From assembly GCF_024347635.1 (NCBI RefSeq), contig NZ_AP025511.1, forward strand, positions 806,001 to 870,000: 64,000 bases of DNA. Direction: 5' to 3'. A program made the position numbers and the translations under genes. Every line of letters begins with the position of its first letter. Position 1 is the first letter of the stretch. Source of the DNA: Vibrio tasmaniensis. GTDB taxonomy: Bacteria; Pseudomonadota; Gammaproteobacteria; Enterobacterales; Vibrionaceae. Positions 35,144-44,214 of this stretch are shown here, in pieces. The notes beneath the pieces were generated by a model. The model saw only the letters and a program-made list of their open reading frames with translations. It did no database searches and was not told the origin of the DNA.

Positions 35144-36586
35144 TTAAGGTCGAATGTTGTTGAAACTGACCTTTTGCGTTCCATCGCTCTGATTCTCTAA
35201 TTTAAGTACATCTCCTTGATAGTAATAAGGTTCCATTGGCATCTTGCTGTTGGTTGGCCTTGCGTAGTGAAGTACAGCGGGTTTACCTTCCTCTTGTCGA
35301 GCATATAAATAGCCAATCAGCGCATGTTCAAATTGGTGGTAGCCATTGCCCCAATGGAAAGCTTTAGTACGCTTAGGCTCAAGCCCAACGCCACCGTATT
35401 TATGATCTACCCATACATCATGAAAGGTGGGCAGGGTGTATTGTAGTACGTCTTTCATTGAACCATCGATAAGCGATACCGTCATCGCAGCTTGATCAAG
35501 CTCAGCCCATTCCCATGATGACGCCCATTGGCTGTACGGTCTGCTTTGCCAGCCCGTGATATCTTGCCCTTGCCACACCTTCTGAAGTCGTTCGCCAAAA
35601 TAGTTAGATACATTGGCAAAATCTTTTTGATATTGCGCCTGAGCCAAAGTGTGTTTCATACCGTCTAAACTAAACTCAGACCAATCGGAATTTTTTAATG
35701 CATGACCAGTTAGATAGGTCATCCAATACGCTTTAATGGTGTGCCCAAAATCATTGTGATTGGCATTCGGCATCATTGCCGCTTTGTCGTGAATTGCACC
35801 GTAGAAGCGTTGTTCATCTTCAGAGTGGTAGTGATCAATCATGGCTTGCGTGAGCCAGTTTAAGTCATCAAGCCATTTGGCTTTGACGGGCTCTTTGAGC
35901 AGAGGAGCGACTAACAACAGGTAGCCGTTTATTTGATCAAGTTGCGCGACCAGTTCACGTCGTTTTGCACTGCCATCTTCACCGTCGGCGAGTACCCAAG
36001 CAAGACCGCTGTTGTCGCTAAGTCGATATTTATCAAAGATAAAAGCTTGTTGGGCGATGAGTGCTTCTTCTACCTTTTTGTCTTGGGTCAGGTAGTAGTA
36101 CATCGCGAGTCCAACCAGCGCATACGCTTGATCTTGAGAGGTACGTTGCTGCCAATCTTGACCCGCTTTTCCCTCTTTTGTGTAGCCAATAAAGCCACCA
36201 TTTTTCTTATCTTCTAGTTGATCAATGAGGTAGTAGGCACCTTGCTTGGCAAGTGCTAAAGCTTGTTTCTCTCCAGTAAGGTGATAGAGCACGCCATAGG
36301 CATAAGTTTGGCGTGATTTCATACGCGTAAACTCCTTGCCAAAGTGGGGAGTGATCCAGCCTCTGTTCAATTCAGGACACACAGCAGATACATCGAGCAA
36401 GGTACCATCATCGCAGCGGAAAGTAGGGAAATTGCCTATCGGTTCTCCCTGTGCGCTCGGCATAAGCCAGTAAGGTGCGAGCCCTTCAGAAGCATGATTG
36501 ATCCAGTCTTCTCCAGAGGGAAGGGTGACATTGGCAGATACGGTCAAGCTAGTGACACTGAGTAATGCGATGGTTGCTCGTAACAT
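35144..36586 (-). CDS. Secreted AGE-fold (N-acylglucosamine 2-epimerase-like) protein
   Basis: A 480-residue exported protein. The signal peptide is MLRATIALLSVTSLTVSA. The mature part has the helical-barrel pattern of the AGE superfamily: RMKSRQTYAYGVLYHLTGEK early, QRTSQDQAYALVGLAMYYY, NHNDFGHTIKAYWMTYLTGH, and HWGNGYHQFEHALIGYLYAR near the end with conserved His residues. AGE enzymes are normally cytoplasmic sugar epimerases or isomerases; secretion suggests it acts on external oligosaccharides, perhaps as a lyase or hydrolase. No other polysaccharide genes are nearby. Confidence 0.75.
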   Translation of the reverse strand: MLRATIALLSVTSLTVSANVTLPSGEDWINHASEGLAPYWLMPSAQGEPIGNFPTFRCDDGTLLDVSAVCPELNRGWITPHFGKEFTRMKSRQTYAYGVLYHLTGEKQALALAKQGAYYLIDQLEDKKNGGFIGYTKEGKAGQDWQQRTSQDQAYALVGLAMYYYLTQDKKVEEALIAQQAFIFDKYRLSDNSGLAWVLADGEDGSAKRRELVAQLDQINGYLLLVAPLLKEPVKAKWLDDLNWLTQAMIDHYHSEDEQRFYGAIHDKAAMMPNANHNDFGHTIKAYWMTYLTGHALKNSDWSEFSLDGMKHTLAQAQYQKDFANVSNYFGERLQKVWQGQDITGWQSRPYSQWASSWEWAELDQAAMTVSLIDGSMKDVLQYTLPTFHDVWVDHKYGGVGLEPKRTKAFHWGNGYHQFEHALIGYLYARQEEGKPAVLHYARPTNSKMPMEPYYYQGDVLKLENQSDGTQKVSFNNIRP

Positions 36587-36727
36587 AACGTTTATCTTAA
36601 CTATTTGAATTTAGTTGAATATAAACAATCACATCTGCACATTGTGATTAGGCGATCACAATCGACCAAATTATTGTGGTGTAGATGAAGGATTATGTGG
36701 GCTTTACTCATTTTAATATTGCAAATA

Positions 36728-36762
36728 AACAATAAATTATCGTTTGTCGATAATTTATTGTT
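36728..36762. promoter_or_regulatory. Perfect palindrome upstream of the DUF2975/HTH pair
   Basis: Fifteen-base perfect arms (AACAATAAATTATCG and CGATAATTTATTGTT) flank the spacer TTTGT. It ends 57 bp before the DUF2975 ATG. The motif ATCGTTTGT recurs once at about 36767, giving a possible extra half-site. Likely operator for a local regulator. Confidence 0.6.
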
Positions 36763-36818
36763 GATCATCGTTTGTTTTGATCTTAATATTCTTCCATCAA
36801 CTCAACAGGAATATAAGT

Positions 36819-37382
36819 ATGTCTAAGATTCAAAAACAAAGTCGCCGTGTGCGAATGCTACTTCAGTCCTTTCTTGCACTCACTCCGATCATGGTGTGTT
36901 ACTTCTGGCTAACAGTTCAAACACCCTATGACTTTCTTAGTGAGATGGGCATTATTCAGTTTTCCATCGAGATGGATTACTTTATAACCTCTCCACTCAC
37001 AGTCTCTCCACTTACTACGACAACAAGAATCATCGCAATGTTCACCAGTTTGGCGATGTCGAGCATTCTTATGTATGCATTAACGGTTCTGATACGCCTA
37101 TTCCGTAACTATGAGCGAGGTGAAATCTTCTCTTTAGAAAACGCAATGTCCTATCAGAAACTCGGATATAGCTTGTTTTATTGGGTATTAGGTTCAGTTA
37201 TCTATGGTTCATTGATGTCAGTGATACTGTCGTTCAATAATCCACCAGGTGACCGTATCTTTGAGATTAGTTTTGTTGGTATGGACTTTTTAACACTGAT
37301 ATTAGGTATAATTATTTTGATCATCTCGTGGGTGATGAAAGAAGGTTATATTCTGGCTGACGAACACAGCCAAACCATTTAA
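36819..37382 (+). CDS. DUF2975 membrane protein
   Basis: A 187-residue inner-membrane protein with four helices (LQSFLALTPIMVCYFWLTV; IIAMFTSLAMSSILMYALTV; LFYWVLGSVIYGSLMSVI; LTLILGIIILIISWVMKEG). The NYERGEIFSLENA loop between helices 2 and 3 and the final KEGYILADEHSQTI are typical of DUF2975. Members are usually paired with a small Xre-type regulator, as here. Role not established. The ATG at 36819 follows CAGGA. The regulator gene starts 10 bp after the stop. Confidence 0.85.
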   Translation: MSKIQKQSRRVRMLLQSFLALTPIMVCYFWLTVQTPYDFLSEMGIIQFSIEMDYFITSPLTVSPLTTTTRIIAMFTSLAMSSILMYALTVLIRLFRNYERGEIFSLENAMSYQKLGYSLFYWVLGSVIYGSLMSVILSFNNPPGDRIFEISFVGMDFLTLILGIIILIISWVMKEGYILADEHSQTI

Positions 37383-37392
37383 AGGACTTGTC

Positions 37393-37626
37393 ATGACTAT
37401 CCGCATTAATTTAGACATTATGATGGCCAAACGGAAAATGCGATTAAAGACATTGGCAAAAGAAGTTGGGATAACAGAAGCCAACTTGTCCGTATTAAAA
37501 AATGATAAAGCCAAAGCCGTAAGGCTATCGACGCTCGACAAGCTGTGTGAAGTTTTAGAGTGCCAACCTGGTGATATTTTAGAATTTGAACCGAATGATC
37601 ATAAAGACGGCGTTGCGGCAGAATAG
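37393..37626 (+). CDS. Xre-family helix-turn-helix regulator (YozG-like)
   Basis: A 77-residue DNA-binding protein consisting of one Cro/C1-type domain. The helices are LDIMMAKRKMRLKTLAKEVG then ITEANLSVLKNDKAKAVRLS, ending with DKLCEVLECQPGDILEFEP, a pattern shared by YozG and its relatives that accompany DUF2975 proteins. AAAGGA precedes the ATG. It probably represses its own operon through the palindrome at 36728. Confidence 0.9.
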   Translation: MTIRINLDIMMAKRKMRLKTLAKEVGITEANLSVLKNDKAKAVRLSTLDKLCEVLECQPGDILEFEPNDHKDGVAAE

Positions 37627-37665
37627 CCAGTAAGGAAATCGCTTTCAAATCATCTAATAATGAAC

Positions 37666-37696
37666 GAGTCTCGATATCGCATCGAGACTCTTTTTA
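37666..37696 (+). terminator. Terminator of the DUF2975/HTH operon
   Basis: GAGTCTCGAT and ATCGAGACTC are perfect arms with a five-base loop, followed by five T residues. Confidence 0.9.
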
Positions 37697-37702
37697 ATCT
37701 AT

Positions 37703-38350
37703 TTATACCGGCTCTCCCGCCTCGTCCTCTTCAACCACATCGGTTTCTAAGCTCGCTTCTGCCAACCATTTTTGTACTGATGGGCTGTTGAGCACACGTT
37801 GCTGATACTGTGATGCCTTCTCTGAAAGTTTGATACCATAGGTTTCTACGCGCAATGCAAGGGGTGCAAACATCGCATCGGCAATCGACCATTCACCAAA
37901 CAACCAACCTTCTGGATATTGCTCCATTTGCGTCGACCATATGGCATCAATACGGGCGATGTCTTTCAATGCTTCTTCACTCAAAGCAAGCTTTCGTTGA
38001 GCTCGGCAGTTCATCGGCATTTCATTTCTTACGGCAAAAAATCCAGAGTGCATCTCTGCCGAAATCGCTCGGGCATGGGCGCGTTCTTTCACGGATTTAG
38101 GCCATGCTGCGCCGTCCAAGTAGACTTCGTTAACGTATTCGAGAATCGCCAGTGAATCCCACACCGCAACGTCACCGTCAACCAGGGTTGGAACTTTGGC
38201 TGTTGGTGTCACTGAAGCTAGTGTGTCGTAAAAATCAGAAGTGAATAGCTTGAGCTTGATGACTTCCGCATTGAGGTTGTAGTTGTCGAATATTAGCCAT
38301 GCGCGCAATGACCAAGTTGAGTAGTTCTGGTTTCCAATATAAAGCTGCAT
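37703..38350 (-). CDS. Glutathione S-transferase family protein
   Basis: A 215-residue cytosolic transferase. The N-terminal thioredoxin-fold half has YIGNQNYSTWSLRAWLIF with a Ser/Tyr-rich site, the cis-proline in AKVPTLVDG, and the glutathione-binding WDSLAILEYVNE. The C-terminal helical half has FGEWSIADAMFAPLALR with the N-capping motif. Resembles YfcF-like enzymes. Substrate unknown. It is divergent from a LysR gene, which may control it. Confidence 0.88.
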   Translation of the reverse strand: MQLYIGNQNYSTWSLRAWLIFDNYNLNAEVIKLKLFTSDFYDTLASVTPTAKVPTLVDGDVAVWDSLAILEYVNEVYLDGAAWPKSVKERAHARAISAEMHSGFFAVRNEMPMNCRAQRKLALSEEALKDIARIDAIWSTQMEQYPEGWLFGEWSIADAMFAPLALRVETYGIKLSEKASQYQQRVLNSPSVQKWLAEASLETDVVEEDEAGEPV

Positions 38351-38506
38351 AGTTGCTTCCTTGCGTTTAGTGTGGATGCTTTGAGACTTAGGGTAAGGTA
38401 TTGAGCCTTAGGGGAATTCATTTGAGCTTAGGGGATTGTATTGCGGCGCACTAACGGATAATTTTGATGCAATACATTAATAAAAACGATGGGTGGTGAT
38501 TTCAAT

Positions 38507-39340
38507 ATGGATATTGATGCTTTGCGAGGCTTTCTCGCGTTTGTAGAAACCAGTAGCTTTACTCGTGCAGCGAAACAGATCAATCGCACCCAATCGGCAT
38601 TCAGTGCGCAGATGCGCAAACTGGAAGAAGAACTCAACGTGACCCTTTTCCAGAAAGAAGGCCGTAATCTCGTGCTGACAGAGGCTGGCTTAGCGCTGCG
38701 TTCTCATGCGGAGCAGTTGGTCGCCCTCCACAATACCGCCCTCAAGCAAGTAAAGCGTTACGAAGACAAACAACCTTTAAGACTCGGTTGCCCTGAAGAC
38801 TACAATGACACTATTCTGCCAAAAGTGATTCGCCTGTTGCAGAAAGCAGAACCCACCTGTTCTATTCAAGTATTCAGCCTGCCAAGCATTACGCTCAGAG
38901 AGTGGTTGGATGATGGCAGGCTTGATGCTGCAATTGTCACCCGATCGCCTGACAGTGAAGAGGGCTATTGGCTTACCAGTGATGTGGGAGTATGGATAAG
39001 CAGCCCAGACTATGTGTTCGATGATTCTAAACCCGTCCCACTAGCCTTGTTTCAGACCGATTGTAAGTATCACGCAGCGGCAGTGAATGGCCTAACTAAA
39101 CAGGGTACGCCTTATCAGTTGTTGGCGTGCAGTAATACCGCTTCGGCGCAACGTGCCATTGTTAAAGCAGGTTTAGCGATTGGCGCGATGGGTAAGCTGA
39201 GTGTGACTTCTGATCTGAACATTCTGGAAGATATGCCACCACTGCCTTCGGTGGATATTGTGCTGATTTTAGCGAGCAAACATCACCCAGTGTTAGACAA
39301 AGAAGTGCTCAATCAACTTGTGGAGTTGGACTCCAATTAG
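38507..39340 (+). CDS. LysR-family transcriptional regulator
   Basis: A 277-residue regulator. Residues 1-60 are the winged helix-turn-helix (MDIDALRGFLAFVETSSFTR, then AAKQINRTQSAFSAQMRKLE). The rest is the two-lobed effector domain, shorter than average. The ATG at 38507 follows GGTGG; an upstream ATG at 38489 is less likely. It faces the GST gene across about 155 bp, so GST is a natural target candidate. Effector unknown. Confidence 0.88.
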   Translation: MDIDALRGFLAFVETSSFTRAAKQINRTQSAFSAQMRKLEEELNVTLFQKEGRNLVLTEAGLALRSHAEQLVALHNTALKQVKRYEDKQPLRLGCPEDYNDTILPKVIRLLQKAEPTCSIQVFSLPSITLREWLDDGRLDAAIVTRSPDSEEGYWLTSDVGVWISSPDYVFDDSKPVPLALFQTDCKYHAAAVNGLTKQGTPYQLLACSNTASAQRAIVKAGLAIGAMGKLSVTSDLNILEDMPPLPSVDIVLILASKHHPVLDKEVLNQLVELDSN

Positions 39341-39385
39341 ATTTTTTCTCGGTGAGGGTAATGTTGAGTGCGGAGCTAAAATAGA

Positions 39386-39453
39386 TAGGCCGAGAACATG
39401 CTGTTTCGCGGAGAACGTTGCGTTTCTCCTAAAACATAGTGTTTCTCGGCCTA
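39386..39453. repeat. Long imperfect stem-loop
   Basis: The outer arms TAGGCCGAGAA and TTCTCGGCCTA are perfect. The inner part also pairs imperfectly, ending with GGAGAACG and CGTTTCTCC around TTG. It lies between the convergent lysR and chemoreceptor genes. There is no T tract, so it may be a small dispersed repeat or a structured end. Confidence 0.65.
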
Positions 39454-39477
39454 GTTATTGTTAGACGTTGTTGGTAA

Positions 39478-41664
39478 TTAAGAAAGCTTGAACTTACTCA
39501 GTTCACCGTGTAAATCTCCGGCTTTCACTGTCAGCTCATTACTGATTGCTACTGATGATGTCATGGTGTCCATCACTTCCACTGCTGTGTCATTGATGAT
39601 CACTACATTGCGGTTAATTTCTTCTGACACAGAGCTTTGCTCTTCAGCCGCGGAAGCGATCTGATTGTTCATGTCATTAATCACTTCAATCGCTTGGTTG
39701 ATTTCAGACAAGGCTTGATGTGCAGCTTCGGTTTCACTTTTTGTGTTGTTCGCTTGATTCTGGCTTTGCTCCATCAGTACCACAATAGATTGAGTCTCTT
39801 GTTCTAAGCGAGCCAACATAGAGCGAATCTCTTCAGTCGAGCCTTGAGTACGATTCGCTAGGTTACGAACCTCATCAGCAACCACTGCAAAGCCTCGACC
39901 AGCCTCACCTGCACGAGCTGCCTCAATCGCTGCATTCAGTGCAAGTAAGTTAGTTTGCTCTGCAATACCACCAATCTCGCTCAAGATACCCTGAATAGCG
40001 GTGCTCGAATCGACTAAGTTCTGCGTTTGTTGCTGCGCATCGTTAACCTGCACAGCTAAGCTGTCTACAGCACTGGCGGCATTGTCCATGCGCGTCATAC
40101 CATTGAGACTGTTGCTCTGCACTTGGCTTGCTGCTGCAGCTGCTTGAACCGCTGAGTTTGCCACTTCTTGCGCTGTTGCACTCATTTCATTGATAGCAGT
40201 GGCAAGTGAGTTCACTTCGTTAACTTGAGAATTCAGCTGGTCACGTGAAACTTCAGCACGAGCTTGGCCTTCTGTCGCGTTTTTATCCACTTGGTCAGCC
40301 GTTACCATCACGGTAAGTAGCATCTCTTGTATGCGAGATAGGAAGGTATTGAACCAGTGTGCAAGCTGAGCGGTTTCATCCTTACCTTTCACTTCAATGC
40401 GATAAGTTAAGTCACCTTCACCCTGTGCTGCATCTTTAAAGCGTTCCACTAAATTGTTCAAAACCTTGCCCAAAGAGTTAGCAATGAATGCCATTGAGGC
40501 AATGCCTAGAAGAGCGGCGATGATTCCCGCCCACACACCTTTTTCAAGTGCTTTTGAATTCTGAGCATCACTCCACTCGGTGTAGTCATTTACGCTTTTG
40601 GCTAGGTGACTACTAGGAACAGACACCATGACTACCCATGGCGCATCACTGGTATCAATTGCGGTAATCGCGTACTCATCGCCGCCGAAAGTCACAAGAC
40701 CGGCGCCTTCTCTGTTAGCGATAGACTGAATCTTTGACCATTCAGATTCCAATTCAGAAGAGACTTTTTTACCCACCATATTTCCAGCTCGGCTGTTGGC
40801 CAATGTAATGCCTTTCCATGAAGTGATTAGGATTTTTCCTTGACCATCAAACAAGTTACGCGCAAGTAACGCACTTTGGCTTTGGAGTTCATGTAGGGAT
40901 AAATCAAAGCCTAGCGAGCCGATGATTTTTCCGTCATGTTTGATTGGTTGGCTGATGGTGGTAATGAGTTCTTGTTTGCCGCGCACTGAATAAAAATACG
41001 GTTCCATCACAAACGTTTTACCCGTTTGATATGGCATTAAGTGCCAGTCATCTTTGCGCTCACCGTTGCTGTTGAGATCGGTATTGCTAAAGCTTTCCAT
41101 TGCGACAGCATCAAAGCTGTTCTGGTCATTGGGAGAGAAGAAAGGCGCAAGGTAGCCCTGACTGTTAAAACCTAACTCAGTGTTTGAGCCAGATTCGATA
41201 TTCGAGTCTTGTTGGTTATCTGAAATCAGCGACGTATCTGAGCCATTTTCGCTGTTCACGTTGAGCTCGTTATTCAAGACGGACTGTTGTGACCATGTCT
41301 TATCTTCCCAAACCATGTAACCCGCAAATACCGCTTTGTTTTGTGCTTCCAGTGCCGCAGTAAACTGTTTCACGATAAGCTCTGCACTTGCGTCGGTTTC
41401 TGAACTTAATTCGATGATTGAGCGCACTTGCTTAAGGTTCGCTAATACGGGGTTAAGCTGGTTAGCGATGTTCAAACCTTGTTGAAGTGCCGTGTTTTGT
41501 AAATCCGTAGCAGTGGCCTCTGTCAGCTGCGTTTTTACTTTTTCAGTGACTTGTTTATTCACATCGGTAAATGCGTTGGTCGTCATTCCCATGGCGATTA
41601 ACAGAGTGAAAGCCATCGCTCCGCCCGCACTCACCGCAATTCGCGTTCGTATACTGTTAAACAT
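39478..41664 (-). CDS. Methyl-accepting chemotaxis protein with Cache sensor
   Basis: A 728-residue chemoreceptor. It has an N-terminal membrane helix (about 10-32), a periplasmic double-Cache-type domain (about 35-370), a second helix (WAGIIAALLGIASMAFIA), a HAMP region around EGDLTYRIEVKGKDETAQLA, and the signalling tip IAEQTNLLALNAAIEAARAG followed by RGFAVVADEVRNLA, diagnostic of the family. A low-complexity Asn/Ser/Asp stretch at about 134-165 looks like an insertion in the sensor. Ligand unknown. Monocistronic. Confidence 0.93.
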   Translation of the reverse strand: MFNSIRTRIAVSAGGAMAFTLLIAMGMTTNAFTDVNKQVTEKVKTQLTEATATDLQNTALQQGLNIANQLNPVLANLKQVRSIIELSSETDASAELIVKQFTAALEAQNKAVFAGYMVWEDKTWSQQSVLNNELNVNSENGSDTSLISDNQQDSNIESGSNTELGFNSQGYLAPFFSPNDQNSFDAVAMESFSNTDLNSNGERKDDWHLMPYQTGKTFVMEPYFYSVRGKQELITTISQPIKHDGKIIGSLGFDLSLHELQSQSALLARNLFDGQGKILITSWKGITLANSRAGNMVGKKVSSELESEWSKIQSIANREGAGLVTFGGDEYAITAIDTSDAPWVVMVSVPSSHLAKSVNDYTEWSDAQNSKALEKGVWAGIIAALLGIASMAFIANSLGKVLNNLVERFKDAAQGEGDLTYRIEVKGKDETAQLAHWFNTFLSRIQEMLLTVMVTADQVDKNATEGQARAEVSRDQLNSQVNEVNSLATAINEMSATAQEVANSAVQAAAAASQVQSNSLNGMTRMDNAASAVDSLAVQVNDAQQQTQNLVDSSTAIQGILSEIGGIAEQTNLLALNAAIEAARAGEAGRGFAVVADEVRNLANRTQGSTEEIRSMLARLEQETQSIVVLMEQSQNQANNTKSETEAAHQALSEINQAIEVINDMNNQIASAAEEQSSVSEEINRNVVIINDTAVEVMDTMTSSVAISNELTVKAGDLHGELSKFKLS

Positions 41665-42071
41665 ATAATCTCTCTAACCAAATAGTGGTAGTTTTTCAGA
41701 GATTTTAAACAAGATACGTGAATGGAAAATTCGAAATAATGAACACAATAAGAATAGGGTGATTAAAAATATAAATAGGAACGTGTAGCGCTCCGGATTA
41801 TATCTTTTAGAAGGGAGCTATAAGATAGGTGTGTGGCTGTATTTGTTTTATTATCTAATTGTATTTATTAATATTTTAAACTTTATGCCGTTTTTTATTT
41901 TCTGGTAAATCAAGAGGTTGTAGTTTGCGGGCGTTCTGAATATATATTACTCATTATATGATATCAGTCACACTTTAATTTAGTCCGAAGTGCGGAGTAC
42001 CCACTTAAAAAGTACGTATTTATACTTTGCATGCTCAATCGGAGTAACCAAGCCACTGTTAATGTTCATTA
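41665..42071. other. Gene-free stretch between the acoR-like and chemoreceptor genes
   Basis: About 400 bp, strongly A+T-rich, holding the chemoreceptor promoter. No terminator or operator that I can support. Confidence 0.4.
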
Positions 42072-43859
42072 TTAAAGAATCCCCAAGCTCTTTAGTTTTC
42101 GATAAATGGTGTTGCGGCTGATACCCAGTATTCGCGATGTCTTGCTGATGTTGCCCTGATTGGCTTGATACGTTTGCAGCAAGGTTTCCTCAACGGTACT
42201 TCTTAAATTGGTATTCGTTGTGTCTGTGGTGCTATTAGGTTTCGTCAGTTGATGCTGATTATCTTGCGCTAATAACGTGAGATGTTGAGCAAGGTGGCTC
42301 GGTACATGCTCGAGTGTGAGCTGTGTTTCATCACTCGCTAGCAGAGCAGCAACTTTAAGCAAGTTGTCTAATTCGCGGATATTACCCGGCCATGAATAGG
42401 CGCACAGTAAGCTCATTAAATGCGGGCAAATTGACTGCTCAGCTTCCGCGTATTTACGATGAATGTGCTCGATTAAGGCGTGCTTGTCTTGTCGGTGTTG
42501 CAAGCTTGGTAAGATGAAGGCCAAGCCATTCAGGCGGTAAAAGAGATCTTGTCGAAACTCTCCAGTTGCAACTAACTGATCTAGGTTTTTATGTGTGGCT
42601 GCGATGATCTGACAATCGACTTGGTAGCTTTGGTTCGAACCCACAGGCACTACAGATTTGTCTTGCAGAACATGCAGTAATCGACACTGAGCCTCCAAAG
42701 GCATATCGGCAATTTCATCGAGAAACAGAATCCCCTTATCTGCTTGGCGGATCTTACCTTGGAATCCTTTGTGGCTGGCGCCCGTAAACGCCCCCGGCGC
42801 GTAGCCAAACAGTTCGGATTCGATAAGATCTTTCGGTAGTGCCCCACAGTTTACCGCCACTAATGGCGACGATTTACGCTGGCTTTGCTTGTGTAACGCC
42901 TTAACAAATTCACCCTTGCCAACGCCTGTTTCCCCTAAGATCAACAAGCTGATCCCTTTGTCTATTACCTTGTTGGCTTGCTGCCAAGCGTGTTCAATTT
43001 GTTGTTCGCCATGGTGCAAATCGCACGACGCTGAAATGGAGCGCGTACGTTTGGTGGTTTGTTGTTTGAGGTGCTGTTTCTCAAATACAAAGGGTGCATC
43101 AAATGAGTCTCGATTGAAGAGAGTCTCGATGCATTCGCCGACGATCGAGGTTTGATCTAACAGTTGAGAGGCGACCTGATTGTGCGCTACTACTTCGCCA
43201 GCTTCATTGGCTATCACAATTCCTTGCCAACCACTGTGTAATAAAGATTTCTCACACGCGAGGTCAATACGAGTGGTGCCTTGCGGGATGTGACTCAATA
43301 GCTGATTCTCAACGAGTTGAACCATATTCTGAACCAGCAATTGGACGGAATTGTCGTCTTGCTGCTGCTCACTAGTAATATCTAACACGCCAACCATTTG
43401 ACCTTGATGATCAAACACCGGGCTTGCTGAACAACTGATAAATCGATGCTGGTGGATGAAGTGTTGTTCGCCAATGATGGATACGGGTTTCGCTTCAACA
43501 ATGGCGGTGCCTATCGCGTTAGTGCCTTTGAGTTGTTCCTGCCAACACGCTCCAGAGCTGAGTGCAATTGATGTCAGCTTCTCCTTAAACCTTTCTTGTC
43601 CCCAACTCGCCAGAATCACCCCCTCAATATCGGTCAGAATTAAGCGACTGTCGGTACGAGAAAACATCTGATTGAACAAAGGCAGCGCATTACGTTCGAC
43701 AATATGAATCAAGTCAGACGATTGATGACGTCGCTGTTTAAGAATCGATTGTGGCAGGCGAATGTCTTCGGGAAGTCGTCTCTGTTTTAGACCCGCTTCT
43801 GTGCTGCGGTGCCAAGAGGATGAAAGCCAATCTGAGGTGTTTGCTTGTTGAAGGTGCAT
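42072..43859 (-). CDS. AcoR-type sigma-54-dependent activator
   Basis: A 595-residue enhancer-binding protein. The N-terminal GAF-like sensor shows the AcoR hallmark LKGTNAIGTAIVEAKPVSI and HRFISCSASPVFD. The AAA+ domain is complete: Walker A GETGVGKGEF, the sigma-54 loop ELFGYAPGAFTGA, Walker B GILFLDEIADMP, and SWPGNIRELDN. The C-terminal Fis helix-turn-helix is QGNISKTSRILGISRNTIYR. It faces aldB, whose upstream region carries a -24/-12 promoter, so it should activate aldB in response to acetaldehyde, acetoin or a related compound. Confidence 0.9.
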   Translation of the reverse strand: MHLQQANTSDWLSSSWHRSTEAGLKQRRLPEDIRLPQSILKQRRHQSSDLIHIVERNALPLFNQMFSRTDSRLILTDIEGVILASWGQERFKEKLTSIALSSGACWQEQLKGTNAIGTAIVEAKPVSIIGEQHFIHQHRFISCSASPVFDHQGQMVGVLDITSEQQQDDNSVQLLVQNMVQLVENQLLSHIPQGTTRIDLACEKSLLHSGWQGIVIANEAGEVVAHNQVASQLLDQTSIVGECIETLFNRDSFDAPFVFEKQHLKQQTTKRTRSISASCDLHHGEQQIEHAWQQANKVIDKGISLLILGETGVGKGEFVKALHKQSQRKSSPLVAVNCGALPKDLIESELFGYAPGAFTGASHKGFQGKIRQADKGILFLDEIADMPLEAQCRLLHVLQDKSVVPVGSNQSYQVDCQIIAATHKNLDQLVATGEFRQDLFYRLNGLAFILPSLQHRQDKHALIEHIHRKYAEAEQSICPHLMSLLCAYSWPGNIRELDNLLKVAALLASDETQLTLEHVPSHLAQHLTLLAQDNQHQLTKPNSTTDTTNTNLRSTVEETLLQTYQANQGNISKTSRILGISRNTIYRKLKSLGIL

Positions 43860-44214
43860 GACTGTTCCATGTCGTAACAGTGAGGGTGTACCAATTTGGA
43901 ACAGTTGAACACTGGTGTGGTTTCCAGACGTCCGTTCAATGCCAACTCACTTTGGGTTGTAAACGTTTGGTAATCATAGTTTTACAATTTATTAACAACA
44001 AGTTTTGAAGTTCTGGCGTGTGATTTGCGTTGTTACTGTTGTGAAGAAAACACGAAGTATCAGTGTTTTAAACAGAAAGCATAAACATGGTGGCTCTTTT
44101 CTTACGAGCTTTCTTCTCACGAGATCTGTTCTCAAGGGAAGCCGCCATGCTAGCTCGACAACATAAGCTCAATAACGAATAAACAACGACTAAAAATCAA
44201 AGAAGGATCTAACT
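43860..44214. other. Control region between the acoR-like gene and aldB
   Basis: About 355 bp. CTGTTCCA at 43862 and TGGAACAG at 43897 are inverted copies that could be activator sites; they lie about 110-150 bp before the sigma-54 promoter. Confidence 0.4.
44012..44030 (+). promoter_or_regulatory. Sigma-54 (-24/-12) promoter of aldB
   Basis: TGGCGTG-N4-TTGCG matches TGGCAYG-N4-TTGCW with GG and GC exactly ten bases apart. It lies about 185 bp before aldB, downstream of the divergent activator gene. Confidence 0.6.
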
